A stretch of 64,000 bases of DNA from Flaccisagitta enflata (GCA_965153355.1 OZ231128.1:27652001-27716000), one strand, 5' to 3'; positions 1 through 13,044 are shown, counted from the stretch's first letter. Made by a program: numbers and translations. Notes: generated by a model from the sequence alone, not told the origin.

Positions 1-556
<556 letters not shown>

Positions 557-1023
557 CTTTCGGATGTCCCTCTTCATGTCCGTCCATCCCACCCCCCCTT
601 CTCGAGACCTGAAGTCCTTTTAAAGCTTATTGAGGCCTGAAATCTTATTCTAGAGCCTGAAACTAGCCCCCATGAGCCAAAAATCAGCCGTATAAGCCTG
701 AAATGTGCCCTCCCAAGCCAAAAAATCACTAAAGACTAAAATCAGTCATCACCTGCTCTATCCTGAGAGCAGCCCTCTGATGCATGAAGCCCCAATCTAG
801 ACCGTCCAGGTCGAAAATCTAGTCTTTAGAACCTGAAATCAACCTTCTTGGGCTGTTGGGCTCTGTAAAGCCGCCCCCCCCCGCATCTGTTCTCCGGATG
901 TATGAAAACTCACCCCTGCTCTCAGCCCACAATCTTGTGACAGGACTTCAGGAACTGTGAATCATATATAATCCTTGATTGATTTGGAGTTTGTACCAGC
1001 ATATTAGCCCCCTAAGATCTAAT
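557..1023. repeat. Degenerate ~20-bp tandem block (AGCCTGAAATCAGCCC-like)
   Basis: No gene is seen. From about 600 to 870 the sequence repeats variants of AGCCTGAAATC and GAGCC at roughly 20-bp spacing. This resembles the internal CCTCAAATCTGCCC repeats of the elements at 38,578 and 62,585. The rest is C-rich unique sequence. Confidence 0.5.
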
Positions 1024-1246
1024 CAGGGCTGTAGAGAGAAATAACGCCCCTCCCCCCATTGACTATTCTGGTCAAACCTGCCCCCCCCCTCTTATATTGT
1101 TCTTTTACCGCATAGAAACTCGCTCCAGTGATTTTTTGCCTGTCTTTTTTTTTCTTTTTTTTTCTTACACATTAGGGGGCCCCCAAGCCCCCCTAGGGCC
1201 TGGGCCCCTATCTTAGATGGGGGTGACCCCCCTCTTTATGACCCTG
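1024..1246. mobile_element. hAT-type MITE with 8-bp TSD
   Basis: The element starts CAGGGCTGTAGAGAG and ends ATGACCCTG, so the termini are inverted CAGGG/CCCTG. It is flanked by the perfect 8-bp direct repeat GATCTAAT (1016-1023 and 1247-1254). Short CAGGG termini with an 8-bp duplication are the known signature of hAT DNA transposons. At 223 bp it has no coding capacity and is non-autonomous. A sequence at 62,516 starts with the related CAGGGCCGTGGAGAGAAAT. Confidence 0.8.
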
Positions 1247-1254
1247 GATCTAAT

Positions 1255-2390
1255 TGAGCCACCTGGCCACTCATGGGGACCCTCAGAGCCTTAATCTGTG
1301 GACATCAGTGCCCAGATCAAGTGTCAAGGAGAAATTCACAATTTTGTCATTCCGACATGTCTCATTGAGAATCAAGAATTTGCATAAAAAATGAAAAACT
1401 GCAAAAACGAAAAACATCAGCACCTGGCAAAATCCAATATCTAGGTGCTCATGTTTTTGGAAATGCAAAATTGTTCTTGGTTTTCCGTATTCTTGATTCT
1501 CAAATTCCAAAATATTTTTTTCCAAAACCCTTGATTTCCACACATCTCAACGAAAAAATTGCAAAAACGCATGTTAAAATGGTCGCAGGGGGATGAAATT
1601 TGAACTGCAAGTGGATGACACATCCGCCTAACTTGTCCTAAAATCTTGTGGCGCTGCGCCATCAGGAAGTGCGCCAAATCAGAGCAGAACCAATTTTTGC
1701 CACAATTTTTCATTTTTCATTACATTTTGGGTATTTCTTCATTTATTTTTATTTTGGCGTTTAGATTTTAAAGATAAGGGTGACCATTTTTTTCACACAA
1801 ACCTTATGATAGCCGGAGTGGATTTCATTCAAAAACAGGAACTGAAACCAGAATATTTGTCGTCAACAGCGTTAAGAAGTAATGATTTCTGGATCATTAA
1901 AGCGGTTTTTTGAGATTTTCCTATTTTTCTTAAAGAGAGAACACTTCAGTTTGGACTCTTATGAGCCCACAAGAGTATCATCTGCCCGGGAAGTGACAAT
2001 ATGATATCCATTTTGCCAGCAGAACACATTTTTGGTCAAAAGTGAGAGTTTTTGATGCAAAATTATATGCAAAAATCACGTGACTAGCTAATTCACATTT
2101 ATCTTTCTCCATGTCTTATATTGTGTGATATCAATTCCTACTTCCATCTTCAAATAAATCTTTTTCCAGAATCCTCCATCTTAATCCCAGCTCAAATACA
2201 CACTACAAACCCTTTTCCCTCTTTACCGCCCTTTCCATTCACTTACGTAACTCGCGCGACTTTTTTCACCTCAGTACGTAAATCAAAGTACGAAAACTTC
2301 CTTTTTATGTACAATCTGTCATTACCAACTGAGTACATAAAAAAATATTGGCACATTTCTCATTCACCCTCGGGAAAAAACGTCTGTCTG
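1255..2390. other. Intergenic stretch, no gene seen
   Basis: AT-rich sequence with two loosely related segments (about 1,340-1,430 and 1,525-1,590) sharing 'TCTCA..GAA..TGCAAAAACG' patterns. No splice-supported coding exon or RNA gene was recognised. Confidence 0.5.
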
Positions 2391-2614
<224 letters not shown>

Positions 2615-2793
2615 CTCCATGTTGGCGCGTATCCCAGCGCCACTCGAAATGTTCTTTTTTTTTCTTTCATCTCTCATGGTGATGTTTCACACGTTAAAAT
2701 CTAAAAGCTTTTGCCCTATCGTCAGTTCTCACCAGCTGCACATTTGTTTGCACAGATGGCGTGATGACGATAAGATACAAGAACTCCCATGTC

Positions 2794-3011
2794 TTTTTAG
2801 TCTCGGACACGCGGCTCTAAAATCCCCCTTTGTTGGCCTGTACGTTGGTCAGTCTGTACGTTGGTAAGTCGGTTGATCACACTTTGCTTTTTTTGGCATT
2901 TACGGGCAGTTTTTGCATCACTGCCCCTGCCCTCATGTTTGACTTTCCCTTTATATCACTGCCCCTACCCACTCGCACGCGACTTGAGTAGGCATGTAAC
3001 CGGCCTTTTTT
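2794..3011 (-). mobile_element. Hairpin-ended interspersed repeat, family 1
   Basis: Hairpin end first on this strand (TTTTTAGTCTCGGACACGCG), then GTTGGTC/GTCGG tandem-like sequence, two CACTGCCCCTGCCC boxes, and the opposite end GCACGCGACTT...CGGCC. The copy is degenerate. Strand is set so that the element reads GGCC end first and hairpin last. Confidence 0.75.
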
Positions 3012-3213
3012 TATAGTGCGCGCGTATTTAAGTGGTGTTTCGGCGTTAGTTTTGGTGTATCTGCGTGTATGTTTGTGTATCTGCGTGTGATCTTGTACAT
3101 GTTCGCGCGACCACGTGTGTTGTTAAGTTTACAATCGTACACAGTAGCGTATTAGACGGGACGTCAGGGAGTGATGTTTGTACACTTATTTGATAGGGAC
3201 ACTTGATTGATAA

Positions 3214-3362
3214 CAAGGCCGGATACATGGCAATCCAGTCGCGGACGGTTGGGCAGGAGCACTTGTGCGAAATCCGCTCGGTATTCAAAAAGGTTACGGG
3301 ACGGACCGACCGACCTACCGACCGACACGGCAAGGTGTAGAGTCGCGTGTCCGCGACTAAAA
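3214..3362 (+). mobile_element. Hairpin-ended interspersed repeat, family 1b
   Basis: Starts CAAGGCCGGATACATGGC, with sub-terminal arm AGTCGCGGAC, box GGGCAGGAGCA and a (GACC)n block. It ends in the hairpin AGTCGCG-TGTC-CGCGACT followed by AAAA. The arm near the left end is the same as the hairpin arm, which makes a sub-terminal inverted repeat. Intact length is about 149 bp. Confidence 0.85.
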
Positions 3363-3913
3363 CTGTACAAGGAAAAAGTTACTGATGTTATTTTTTCATT
3401 GATTTATCGAAACACTGCGAAGATGAATTGCGGTAAAAATGGTTTGAATGAAAAACACTATAAGTTAAACAAAGAATAATATTGGAAATATTTAAAAAAG
3501 AAACAGAATTTCACAAATAAGTTGGGACATAAAATTCGTTGAGACACAAGTCTTCGGCTTTCAGATCCACAAAAACTTGGCCGTAAGACGCGCTTGGTGC
3601 AACTGATGCAAGTATGGAGGCGTGAGAGCGTGAGAGTGTGCTTTACCAAAGGACAAGCAAACCCTGAATGATCTCGCATAATATACGCACGAGCGCACAC
3701 TCCATTTCTCGTGATACCCTTAACTTGTTTAAAAAAACAAAACAAATCATTTGCCTTTAAATAGGTTAAAAAATGTCTCGTATCGTGCAATATATCCTAT
3801 TGATGTAATTTTAAGTATTAGAAGTTACGGTCTGACGCTGAGGCTCAGGCTAGGGCAAAAGGTTATCGCTTATGTCTGGGCAAAAATTCTCAGTCGTCTT
3901 AATAACTGTCGAA

Positions 3914-3915
<2 letters not shown>
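3363..3915. other. Intergenic stretch, no gene seen
   Basis: No exon with splice signals, RNA gene or clear repeat was recognised. Confidence 0.45.
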
Positions 3916-3916
<1 letters not shown>

Positions 3917-4005
<89 letters not shown>

Positions 4006-4006
4006 A

Positions 4007-4067
<61 letters not shown>

Positions 4068-4128
4068 AGAGAAAGAGAAAGAGAGAGAGAGAGAAAGAGA
4101 AAGAGAAAGAGAGAAAGAGAGAGAACAA
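3917..4128. repeat. (GT)n-(GA)n-(AAAGAG)n compound microsatellite
   Basis: A GT run to about 4,000 passes through GAGTGTGA into GA and then AAAGAG/GA interruptions. Confidence 0.97.
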
Positions 4129-4954
4129 GAAGCGATGAAGAAGGCAAACCACCTGTCAGAAAAGGATCAAGTGAGTTATGAGTGTGCCACAGAGTGTAAG
4201 CCCAAGGACTCAAATTTGGAGGTTGTGCAGGGTGAAAAAATAAGAAAGTGAAAAGGGAAGTTTATTTCCTTTCTGTTTCATTTTGGTTCCTGCGATAATG
4301 ATCCATTCATCATTTGATTGCCGATCAGATTCTTTGATGTATTTGTGCTACTATCTAGAACAAAATCATGTTGGCAAAATAATAAATGAATGTTTTCAAA
4401 TTGTCTAAAAAGATAAATCTTGAACTTAACAATTTCAATCTCTTTGATAAACTGTGATAAGAATTTCTCCTTATCAAGCAAACCTAAGGGATAAGTTATC
4501 ATACTATTAAATAATCAACTTTTTTTACTAATCGTGATCAGATGAAGATTTTGTTATCATATTTTTCTTTTAGATAGTGCTTTCATTTTTTCATCAACAA
4601 CTAGCAACATGGCCACAATATTTCTTGTTTCTAGTCATTTTTTCTCCAAGCCTCGTGAGCGTTTCATTTTTCCCAAGAATATTGCCTCCCCCAGATGTAC
4701 CTAATTCTAAGTCTTTTAAACCATGTCAACAGACGTTTTTTGTCAAAGAAATTCATCAAAATTTCCAGGTGCCCCCATTGTTCCAAGACGAGGTTATAGA
4801 ATTGTTTTTGGCATCATAAACCTGGAAGTCTTTCTTAGTGGTCGTTAAACCCAAAAATGGTAAAAATCATTAATTCAAGGCCATAAAAGATTCTATAACC
4901 TGAATACTTAGAAAAGTTGGTGCCCCTTTTTTGGTTCTCTCAAAACAACATTGC
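4129..4954. other. Intergenic stretch, no gene seen
   Basis: AT-rich. Open frames here are short and lack splice context. Confidence 0.45.
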
Positions 4955-5053
4955 TTTTTAGTCGTTTGCTACGCAAATGCCCCAGTGACCTTCTCAATCA
5001 CTGCCCCTGTCCACCCGCAAGCGACTAGGGTAGCCGTGTATCCGGCCTTGTTC
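4955..5053 (-). mobile_element. Hairpin-ended repeat, internally deleted copy
   Basis: TTTTTAGTCGTTTGCTACGC hairpin end, then directly the box CACTGCCCCTGTCC and the end AAGCGACTAGGGTAGCC...CGGCCTTGTT. The GTCC/GTCGG tandem block is missing, leaving about 99 bp. Confidence 0.75.
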
Positions 5054-5878
5054 CTTCCCCTGTCCGTCCTTCACACTACTCCATCGCACTTACATTTCTC
5101 AACGTGCCGTCAATGACGTACCGTCATCCCCATCTCTTATTCTCTTGTTCTCTCGATAACCCTTCGCTTTTACTTTTCTTTGTCCATCTCCCACCATCCT
5201 CAAGAGCACCTACATGTCTCAAGGTGCCCTCGGCTCCTTCCTTTGTTCTCACAAAATATCTTTGCTTATATACTTTCCCGGGAAGCAGAAATCCTCAGCT
5301 GTTGCGCTATCGGGTATATGGAAGTTTGAATTAACGGCAACCCAGCTTCAATATCTTTTCATTTCTTCTTATCAGGCCGCGGTTGTCAACGCGTGTCTGT
5401 TCCTATCTGCATTTCCGACGGCAACATAAACAGAAAAGAAAACAAGGCCGGATACACGGGCCAAGACGGTGCGCTTGGAGTTATTAATTCTTAGACCTAT
5501 CCCAGGCTCTATTGACCTAACCGTAGATGATGATAATAATGCATGAACTGACAAGTAACATGAATGATGATGATGAGTTTCTATGAGATTTTAATCATTT
5601 CCTGCGATTTTTCACTCTAGAGCAACGAACCGACCGACTGACCGGCGGACTGGTTCTATCAAACCTAACCATGACTGAATATGATAATGAATGAAATGAC
5701 GAGTAACTTGAATGATGAACGAGATGAGATTGTAAGTGATTTCAACATTTCCTGCGATTCTCCACTCGTGCGTGACGTGACGGACAGAGCCTCTTATAGA
5801 GGCGCTATGGCGCACCTAAAAACAAAGGATATCAACAACGCAATTGTAAAACCGAACAAAAAAAAACGATAAAATCTC
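5054..5878. other. Intergenic stretch with hairpin-repeat fragments
   Basis: At 5,442-5,465 lies a bare left end (CAAGGCCGGATACACGG). At 5,774-5,824 lies a hairpin end (GACAGAGCCTCTTATAGAGG, then arms AGGCGC/GCGCACCT and AAAAAC). No gene was recognised. Confidence 0.5.
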
Positions 5879-5996
<118 letters not shown>

Positions 5997-6066
5997 GTGA
6001 CACCATTTCAAGTATCACGATTCAAGTAGAAGAGGAAATTCTTCAATCGTTCTAGGATTGAAAAAA

Positions 6067-6294
6067 GGTCAGATACACGGCCAAAAAGTAGTCGCTTGCG
6101 GGTGGGCATGGACATTGGCCAATTATACAGGGGGGCAGGGGCAATATATGAGTGGGCGGGGCAAAGCAGGGGTTGTAACGCTCAGAAAACGCCTTTCGAC
6201 CCCATTTCGCGTCGTCCAAACTTTCGCGTTACTTACCAACCAAGGGACCAAGGGACACACCCTCTTACAGAGTCGCTTAGCGAGCGACTAAAAA
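6067..6294 (+). mobile_element. Hairpin-ended repeat with co-varied arms (AGTCGCT)
   Basis: Left end GGTCAGATACACGGCC, sub-terminal arm AGTCGCTTGCGGGTGGGCA, GGGGCAGGGGC box, terminal hairpin AGTCGCT-TAGCG-AGCGACT and then AAAAA. The usual arm is AGTCGCG. Here both hairpin arms and the distant left arm carry the same substitution, so base pairing is preserved. Confidence 0.8.
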
Positions 6295-6471
6295 GAGTGT
6301 GCATAGTGCGCGGCTCTCTAGATGCTTCCACGCGTATGTTCGCGATTACGTCTGTCTTGCACGCTAACCCGATTTCTCTAAATGGAGGCCTGGAAGGTCC
6401 GCGTCCATCTTAAAGTATGTTTGTCTGAATGCATGTCTTCCAGTCTGTATGTCATACGGCTTACCCACAAG

Positions 6472-6473
<2 letters not shown>

Positions 6474-6564
<91 letters not shown>
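6474..6564. repeat. (CT)n microsatellite
   Basis: About 45 uninterrupted CT dinucleotides. Confidence 0.97.
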
Positions 6565-6567
<3 letters not shown>

Positions 6568-6704
6568 CTTAACGTATCGGGTCTGAGTATCCCCAAATCC
6601 TGTATCCGGAGAAATATTCTTAATCGCCAAAACAAACAACAAAAATCCGTTGAAAGTCTTTTCCTCCAACAAATTTTCGTTCCTGCCTTTTCCCAGCCTC
6701 AGAT

Positions 6705-6707
<3 letters not shown>

Positions 6708-6778
<71 letters not shown>

Positions 6779-6897
6779 GTCTCTGTCTCTCTCTCTCTCT
6801 CTCTCTTTCTCTTTCTCTTTCTCTTTCTCTTTCTCTCTCTCTTTCTCTTTCTCTTTCTCTTTCTCTTTCTCTCTCTCTTTCTCTCTCTCTTTCTCTT

Positions 6898-6946
<49 letters not shown>

Positions 6947-6958
6947 TTCTCTTTCTCT

Positions 6959-7007
<49 letters not shown>

Positions 7008-7010
7008 TCT

Positions 7011-7070
<60 letters not shown>
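6708..7070. repeat. (CT)n/(TTTCTC)n microsatellite
   Basis: CT runs interrupted by TCTG and by several TTTCTC hexamer blocks, a pattern expected from local slippage. Confidence 0.97.
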
Positions 7071-7071
<1 letters not shown>

Positions 7072-7879
7072 TCTTTTAAAATAGGGCATCCCAGACGGGC
7101 TGGTTTTGAAGGGTACTTTAAAAAGTTATCAAAAGAGGTATTCCTTTGGGACTATCAACATCCTCTAGGACCTAAATGATTGTTGTGTTATGATTTTTTT
7201 GAAAAATGTGCAATGGGTGCCCTTCAATAGACGGCTTACTAAGGAGGCAAAAAACGCATAAATTGCAAAAAACGCCAAAATTAGCTACTTTCGCCTTGTC
7301 TTAATCTCAATTTTCCCAGTCCTTTTGCAGTCCTCCTAGCTGGTACAGCTTCTATAACATATCAACTTGAAAGAGCAACAAGAATTTTCATTCTGTGCAT
7401 CAAGTACACTGGATTACATAACTATTGGTGAAGTGAAAAAACGCAAAAAACACAAAAAACCAAAAATAACAAAAATTGCAAAAATACATTTTTTCTTCTT
7501 TGTCCTATCATCAACAATACTACTCACTAAGGCATTGGGGGTGTTTTTATTTGCAATTTTATTTGTTTTGGGGCAAGGAATCCAACGTAAGTGAAGAATA
7601 GTCTTAGATCTTTGTCACATTTTGACTCTGTTTTACATGGTTGTGATTGCAAGCGAGAGTAAAAAGAGCAATGGTCCCATTGCCTCTGATCAGTATTTCT
7701 CACAGAAATAGAAAATCCTTCAAAGCAATGCTTTACAACCCTGCAGACCTACATATCCTAAGCAGCTATGCTGACTGCAGATTTAGATTCCCCACTCTGA
7801 AACCCTCATGGAATCACCCCTTCACCCTCAAACAAGCTTTTTGGGCAGCAGCTGTAGAATATTTGTCTGCCCCTTCCCT

Positions 7880-8140
7880 CAGATGTCAAATTAGCCTCAG
7901 GCTCTCAATGTACCCATTTGCACGTAACATCAGCAATATGGCATCTTATCAGCTCATTCAGGCCTCAAATCAGCTCTTTTAGTTTAGTGAGCTTTATCAG
8001 CCTTAAGAGGAGTCAGCAATTTTCAGCCTTATACAGGACCTCAAATACCTCATATAGGCCCTCAAAGGTCCATATCAGCCCTCTTAATCCTTGAATTTAC
8101 CCTTTCAGGACTGCATGAGCGTTGCGAGTCCTAGATTCGA
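7880..8140. repeat. Degenerate ~20-bp CCTCAAAT tandem block
   Basis: Repeated 'CAGCC..CAAAT', 'CCTCAAATAC' and 'CCCTCAAAGG' segments at about 20-30 bp spacing, like the interior of the elements at 38,578 and 62,585. Confidence 0.45.
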
Positions 8141-8447
8141 TTTCCCAGACCCCAACTAGGCCTGTAAGGCCTTGAATCAGATCTCTGGCCAAATATTAGT
8201 ATTGACACAACATGGCCTTCTTAGTTCTCACCAGGTCATAACTATATGCCTTCTCACTTCTCAGTTCTCACCATTTTAAACAGGTCTCAATCATCTGCAT
8301 TAAGCTGAACATGTTTAATCAGAATTCTTCCTTGGGTCGATAGGACTTCATCCACTCGGGGACTGCTGCCCTGCATACTCCCACTTACATTCACAATCAT
8401 CCATGCATGATCAAGGCCCAAAATATGACATGGATCCAATACTATTC

Positions 8448-8632
8448 TTATTTGCGGACACACAACTTTATCAGAGGCTTTGTCCAACGGTCCGTAATGA
8501 TTGAGTTGGAAAGTGGGTAAATGCGTAGAGACTTTTTGTGTATGTTAGAGTGTGAGGGTTGAGGTGGGGATGGGGGTAGGATGCCCCTGCCCACCCATCC
8601 GCACTCATATTGTGACCCCGCGTCACTTACTT
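8448..8632 (-). mobile_element. Hairpin-ended repeat, family 2
   Basis: Degenerate hairpin end (TTGCGGACACACAACTTTAT) followed by CAGAGGCTTTGTCC. The opposite end is GCCCCTGCCCACCC and then TGTGACCCCGCGTCACT. Family 2 differs from family 1 in having the TGACGCGGGGTCACA left end. Confidence 0.7.
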
Positions 8633-8794
8633 AAGATTTGAATACCTTGCTTCAAATCAAGTAAAATTGCAAATGGATACACCACTACTACCTCGGTGGG
8701 TAGCATTTTTAGACACCCCACTTTGTCTATCCATCCCTTATTCCCTAGTCAGCTAATTGGTTGGTCCAACCACCCCCTTTGAAGTTCATATTCT

Positions 8795-8999
8795 AGCCTT
8801 GAGGCTCATATCACAACCTCAAGGCTCAAATCTCAGCCTCAAGGCTCAAATCCCAACCTCAAGCCTCACATCCCAGCATCAAGGCTCAAATCCCAGCATA
8901 TTGGCTCAAATCCCATTATTGATGCTCAACCTCAAGCCTAGGGCCACAAAACTTACTAAGCATATGTCATGGCCCCTTCAGGGCCGCTGCCCCTCTCTC
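8795..8999 (-). repeat. Family-C element fragment with 20-bp tandem repeats
   Basis: CTCAAATCCCAGCCTCAAGG-type units repeat about seven times at 8,800-8,945. They are followed by GGCCCCTTCAGGGCCGCTGC, the reverse complement of the end hairpin of the element at 62,585. Confidence 0.6.
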
Positions 9000-9149
9000 C
9001 ATTACCCATTCACATACACTTACATAGGGGCAAAAGGGGCAATGGGTGCTGATGTCCATCTAACACTTTTGCTACTATTTTTTTGGCGTTTTTGAGCGAT
9101 GAGAACCCACTGCTCCTGTCCATATGCTCCTGTCCATATGTCCATATGC

Positions 9150-9205
9150 CTATATCAGTGCCCCTGCCCACCCACACAAGACTAGGGTAGCTGTGTATCC
9201 GTTGA
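9150..9205 (-). mobile_element. Hairpin-repeat left-end fragment, family 1
   Basis: CAGTGCCCCTGCCCACCC followed by ACTAGGGTAGCTGTGTATCC. The hairpin end is absent. Confidence 0.6.
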
Positions 9206-10018
9206 GTCAAAAACAGATCAAGAAGTAACACTGGGGACAATACTGTAGCAGATGGGTAGGCAGGGGTGTTCAACCTCCACACCCCATACCACCCTCCCTT
9301 AGATATAAACCAAAAGCTTCTAAAGCGCTGAATCTTTTGTTTCTAGACCCATGGATAGACAAAGCAAATGATGACTCAAGGTCATAAAGCTGTTGCAGCT
9401 CACATAATGGTCAAATGAATGGGGTGAGTGAGGATAGGTTGATCAAGAAGGAATTTTGGTAATTTCCGCTACTTTTGCGTTTTTTGACTGTACGAATAGT
9501 GATGTAATCAAGTGTACTTGATGATCAAAACCAAAATTTTTGTTTTTCATAAAAGTTCATCTATTAAAGAAGCTGTACCAGCTAGGATAACTGCTATAGG
9601 ACTGGGGTAATTAAAATTAAGAAAAGATTTAAACAGCTAATATATGCGTTTTTTTGCGATTTTTGCGATTTTTGCGATTTTTGCGTCCTTAGCAAGCGAT
9701 CTATCAGAGGGCACCCGTTGCACATTTTTCGAAAAAAGCATAAAACAACAATCATTTTGGTCCTAGAGGATGTCGATGGTCAGTTTGAGAAACCTCTTTT
9801 ATACTTTCATGATAATGCATTCTGTCTGGGATGTCCTATTTAAAACCTCTTCTTTTTCACGCACCCAGGCCGTGGTGCCTCCCTCTCATTCTATGACTTA
9901 TCACCATAAAGCATTTCCCTAAAGCCTAAAAATCAGTTCACTTTTCTCTCTCTTTTCCTTTCTCGTACCCTCTTAGCCATTCTTCGGCCCGCACACGGCA
10001 TTGGAGGTCTAAGGAAGA

Positions 10019-10228
10019 AAACAAGTGACGCGGGGTCACAATATCGTTGCGGACGGGTGGGCAGGGGCATCCTACCTCCATCCTCACTCCAACCCCTATC
10101 CCCCCTCCAACACACACTCACACACACAATACTAACTGTAGCCTCATAAATGCGCGTTTTTTTGCGTTTTCAACCCGAGCGTGATGGAACAAAGCCTCTT
10201 ATAAAGTCGCGTGTCCGAAACTACAAAG
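10019..10228 (+). mobile_element. Hairpin-ended repeat, family 2
   Basis: Starts CAAGTGACGCGGGGTCACAA, arm CGTTGCGGAC, box GGGTGGGCAGGGGCATCC. Ends CAAAGCCTCTTATAAAG with a decayed hairpin (GTCGCGTGTCCGAAACT). Confidence 0.8.
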
Positions 10229-10363
10229 AGAAAGGATTGTCTTTTGGTTGCAGTAAAACATGGCCCGTTCTGCCCTTTGTCTCCCTTGAAGGCAACCTTT
10301 ATTTCTGCATTCTTCCATGTTCTCAATATGATGAGAATGAAGAAATGTTTTATCGGAAAGAAA

Positions 10364-10368
<5 letters not shown>

Positions 10369-10404
<36 letters not shown>
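10369..10404. repeat. (GA)n microsatellite
   Basis: Seventeen GA dinucleotides. Confidence 0.95.
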
Positions 10405-10409
<5 letters not shown>

Positions 10410-11649
10410 GGTTCCACACCAATATTTGAAATTTAGTCGCATCTAGATGGATGTAACAATATAAACCTATCTTGAAATCCGTTAGAGCGGGATTAAACTG
10501 ATGTTGGGCAGGGACACCATCAAGAAAGGATCACTGAACGAGGGAACAATGGACGGAGAGACGGACAAACTGACACAGCGACACGTTAGAGAAAAGAGGA
10601 AGACCAGGAGAAGTACACGATACTTAATTAGGCGGGTGGATTGATAAACACCAACATAATGGCAATTGTATTTGGTAAAAGGAGCGTGCGCGGATACAAT
10701 AACACGCAAACACGCGTACGTGTCTCAATGTTTACAAGCAAGTATTCAGACGCACAAAATATGCGTTTGATGATCAGCGCTTGAAAGTCAGATAATCTTG
10801 CAGAATAACTAAGAAAAGACACGCTTGAAAATATTCGACGCATCCTCACACACGCCACTTTTCAGAGATAAGTGTCAAAAGAGACCCGTGACACCTGAGC
10901 TGTGAGCTCTCTCATGAGATTACGATAGAGGTGTTGGGAGTAAAATTGTGAGAGCGAGAGAAAGTGAGGATAGAGACTAGAGAATGAAACAGAAGAAAAG
11001 AAAAAAAAAGACAGAAATGGTCCAGATATACGGGCACACAAAGCCCCGAAATGATAACTTTTCTCACTGTGTTTACAAAGAAAAAAAAAACTCACTAGTC
11101 AAAGTTTAGATTCCTTGCGGGCGGGCAGGGACATTTATAATTGCGAAACAGGGTCATAGAGTCCTAGAGCCAGAGAAGGTTATGTTACACAAATTTTGTT
11201 CAATTTCTGCTCCTTTTGATTAATTGTATGAGTTTTAGATAGGATAAATTTTTGCACAAGCCACAAGAAAAAACAAAAGCTTGGGAAAACCAAAAAAAAA
11301 AAAAAAAAAAGAAAAAGAAAAAAAAACTTGATAAAGTGACGGGATCATTTGGCAGACAAGGGGATGGACCAACACACAGACAGACAGGTCTAGCTCATCA
11401 TAAAATCAAGTTGTTTCCGCAGAAATTCAAAGAAAGCAAGACAGCGATTAAAGATTACTTCTACTCACTGAAGAAAAAAGGAAAAAAGAAATGAAAAAGG
11501 AACATTCAGTTCCAAATGGCAAATGGGCCTCTTTATCCTCACCTCCACTTACTATCTCTGTCTCTCTGTCTGTCTATGTCTTTCAGTCTCTGTCTCTATC
11601 TCCGGTTTGTGTGCATCTCTCTCTATGTATGTTCGCGTCTCTGTGTCTG
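10405..11649. other. Intergenic stretch, no gene seen
   Basis: A short segment near 10,468-10,497 (CCGTTAGAGCGGGATTAAAC) resembles one end of a pogo-type MITE like the one at 34,959. Poly-A tracts lie at 11,290-11,325. No exon was recognised. Confidence 0.45.
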
Positions 11650-12041
<392 letters not shown>

Positions 12042-12857
12042 ACCTTCAGATAAACCTTCCAAAACACTAGGAACTCCCTTGAAAATACCCATTCTTTCAG
12101 ATACTTTCTAAATCAACTGTTCCCTTGAGATGATTTGCTTTCTCACTCGGAACGCGGTAAAGCTCATCATTCATAATCCTTTGGGGAAAATATCCTCAAG
12201 TCTAGAAGTACAGTTGGAGCCAAAAACCAAGATAGATGTGTGGCAGGCCTGGTGATATTCGGGTGGGCAATGGGTAGGGGCTGTGACAGAGAGCCTAAAC
12301 TAATATTGGTAAAAAAGTGCCGATGCATTTGTAGTTATGCACACCGCACGAAAATCGAAGATTATGAATCATTTCCATTGTTTATTTCTTTAAGCAAATA
12401 TTGTTAAATACAAATACTTTCCTCACCAAGCTTAATCAGACAATGACAGCGAACATTATTCGGCTTACCAATAACTGCTGATTAAGTTATTTAAAAAAAC
12501 GTGCTAGCGATATTATCTGACGTGACACTTTTATAAAATCACACTCCAGCCATGACCTAAGTTTTAGGAATGTTTTCAACGTTCACTTAAAAAAAAACAT
12601 CTTCACTTTAAAAAACATCGACTCCTTACACACACTTTTGTGTCGGTCGTAGGCGCAATAATCGTAGCCAAGGGAACAACATATTCTTTCGTTTTAACGG
12701 AAATGGTGGGAAAGGAATAACATTTCATATTCGTTTTGGGCTGATTTCCCTTCTTCTTGGGTCCGTTTACTTTTTGATACCGAGGTCTAACTGTATATAT
12801 TGACTTGACAGTTCAGTCTATCCGACATTAACTAGATTTAGCCTTGTTGAAAAAATA
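12042..12857. other. Intergenic stretch, no gene seen
   Basis: AT-rich sequence without recognised exon, RNA gene or repeat. Confidence 0.45.
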
Positions 12858-13044
12858 ATAAGGCCGGATACACGGCTACCGAAGTCCCGTGCGGGTGGGC
12901 AGGGGCTATATTTGAGGTCACTAGACCATTTGGGCAGGAGCAGTGAGGTCCTAAAAAGTAAAGTGTGACCGACCGACCGACCGACCGACCAACCGACCGA
13001 CGGACAAAGCGGGGTGTAGCGTCGCGTGCACGCGACTAAAAAAC
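12858..13044 (+). mobile_element. Hairpin-ended repeat, family 1 (intact)
   Basis: Left end AAGGCCGGATACACGGCTAC, arm AGTCCCGTGC, boxes GGGTGGGCAGGGGC and TTGGGCAGGAGCAGTGA, then six or more GACC units, ACAAAGCGGGGTGTAG, hairpin GTCGCGTG-CACGCGAC and TAAAAAA. At about 187 bp it is a good type copy of family 1. Confidence 0.88.

Larger units (their letters stand above)
7075..9843. mobile_element. Putative element bounded by ~380-bp inverted arms
   Basis: The left arm (about 7,075-7,450) reappears in reverse complement at about 9,465-9,843. Both outer tips read AAATAGG-CATCCCAGAC inward, and both arms contain CATCCTCTAGGACC, TGCAA-GGGTGCCCT, AGCTGGTACAGCTTCT and CATCAAGTACAC-TGATTACAT. The interior (2 kb) holds no recognised gene. 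It carries ~20-bp tandem repeats and hairpin elements. This may be one element with long terminal inverted repeats, or two copies inserted head to head. Confidence 0.55.

Noticed and set aside
6364-7179. 240-265-codon open frames (Glu-Arg or Leu-Ser alternation) on both strands
   Set aside because: Translations of (CT)n/(GA)n microsatellites; open on both strands at once.
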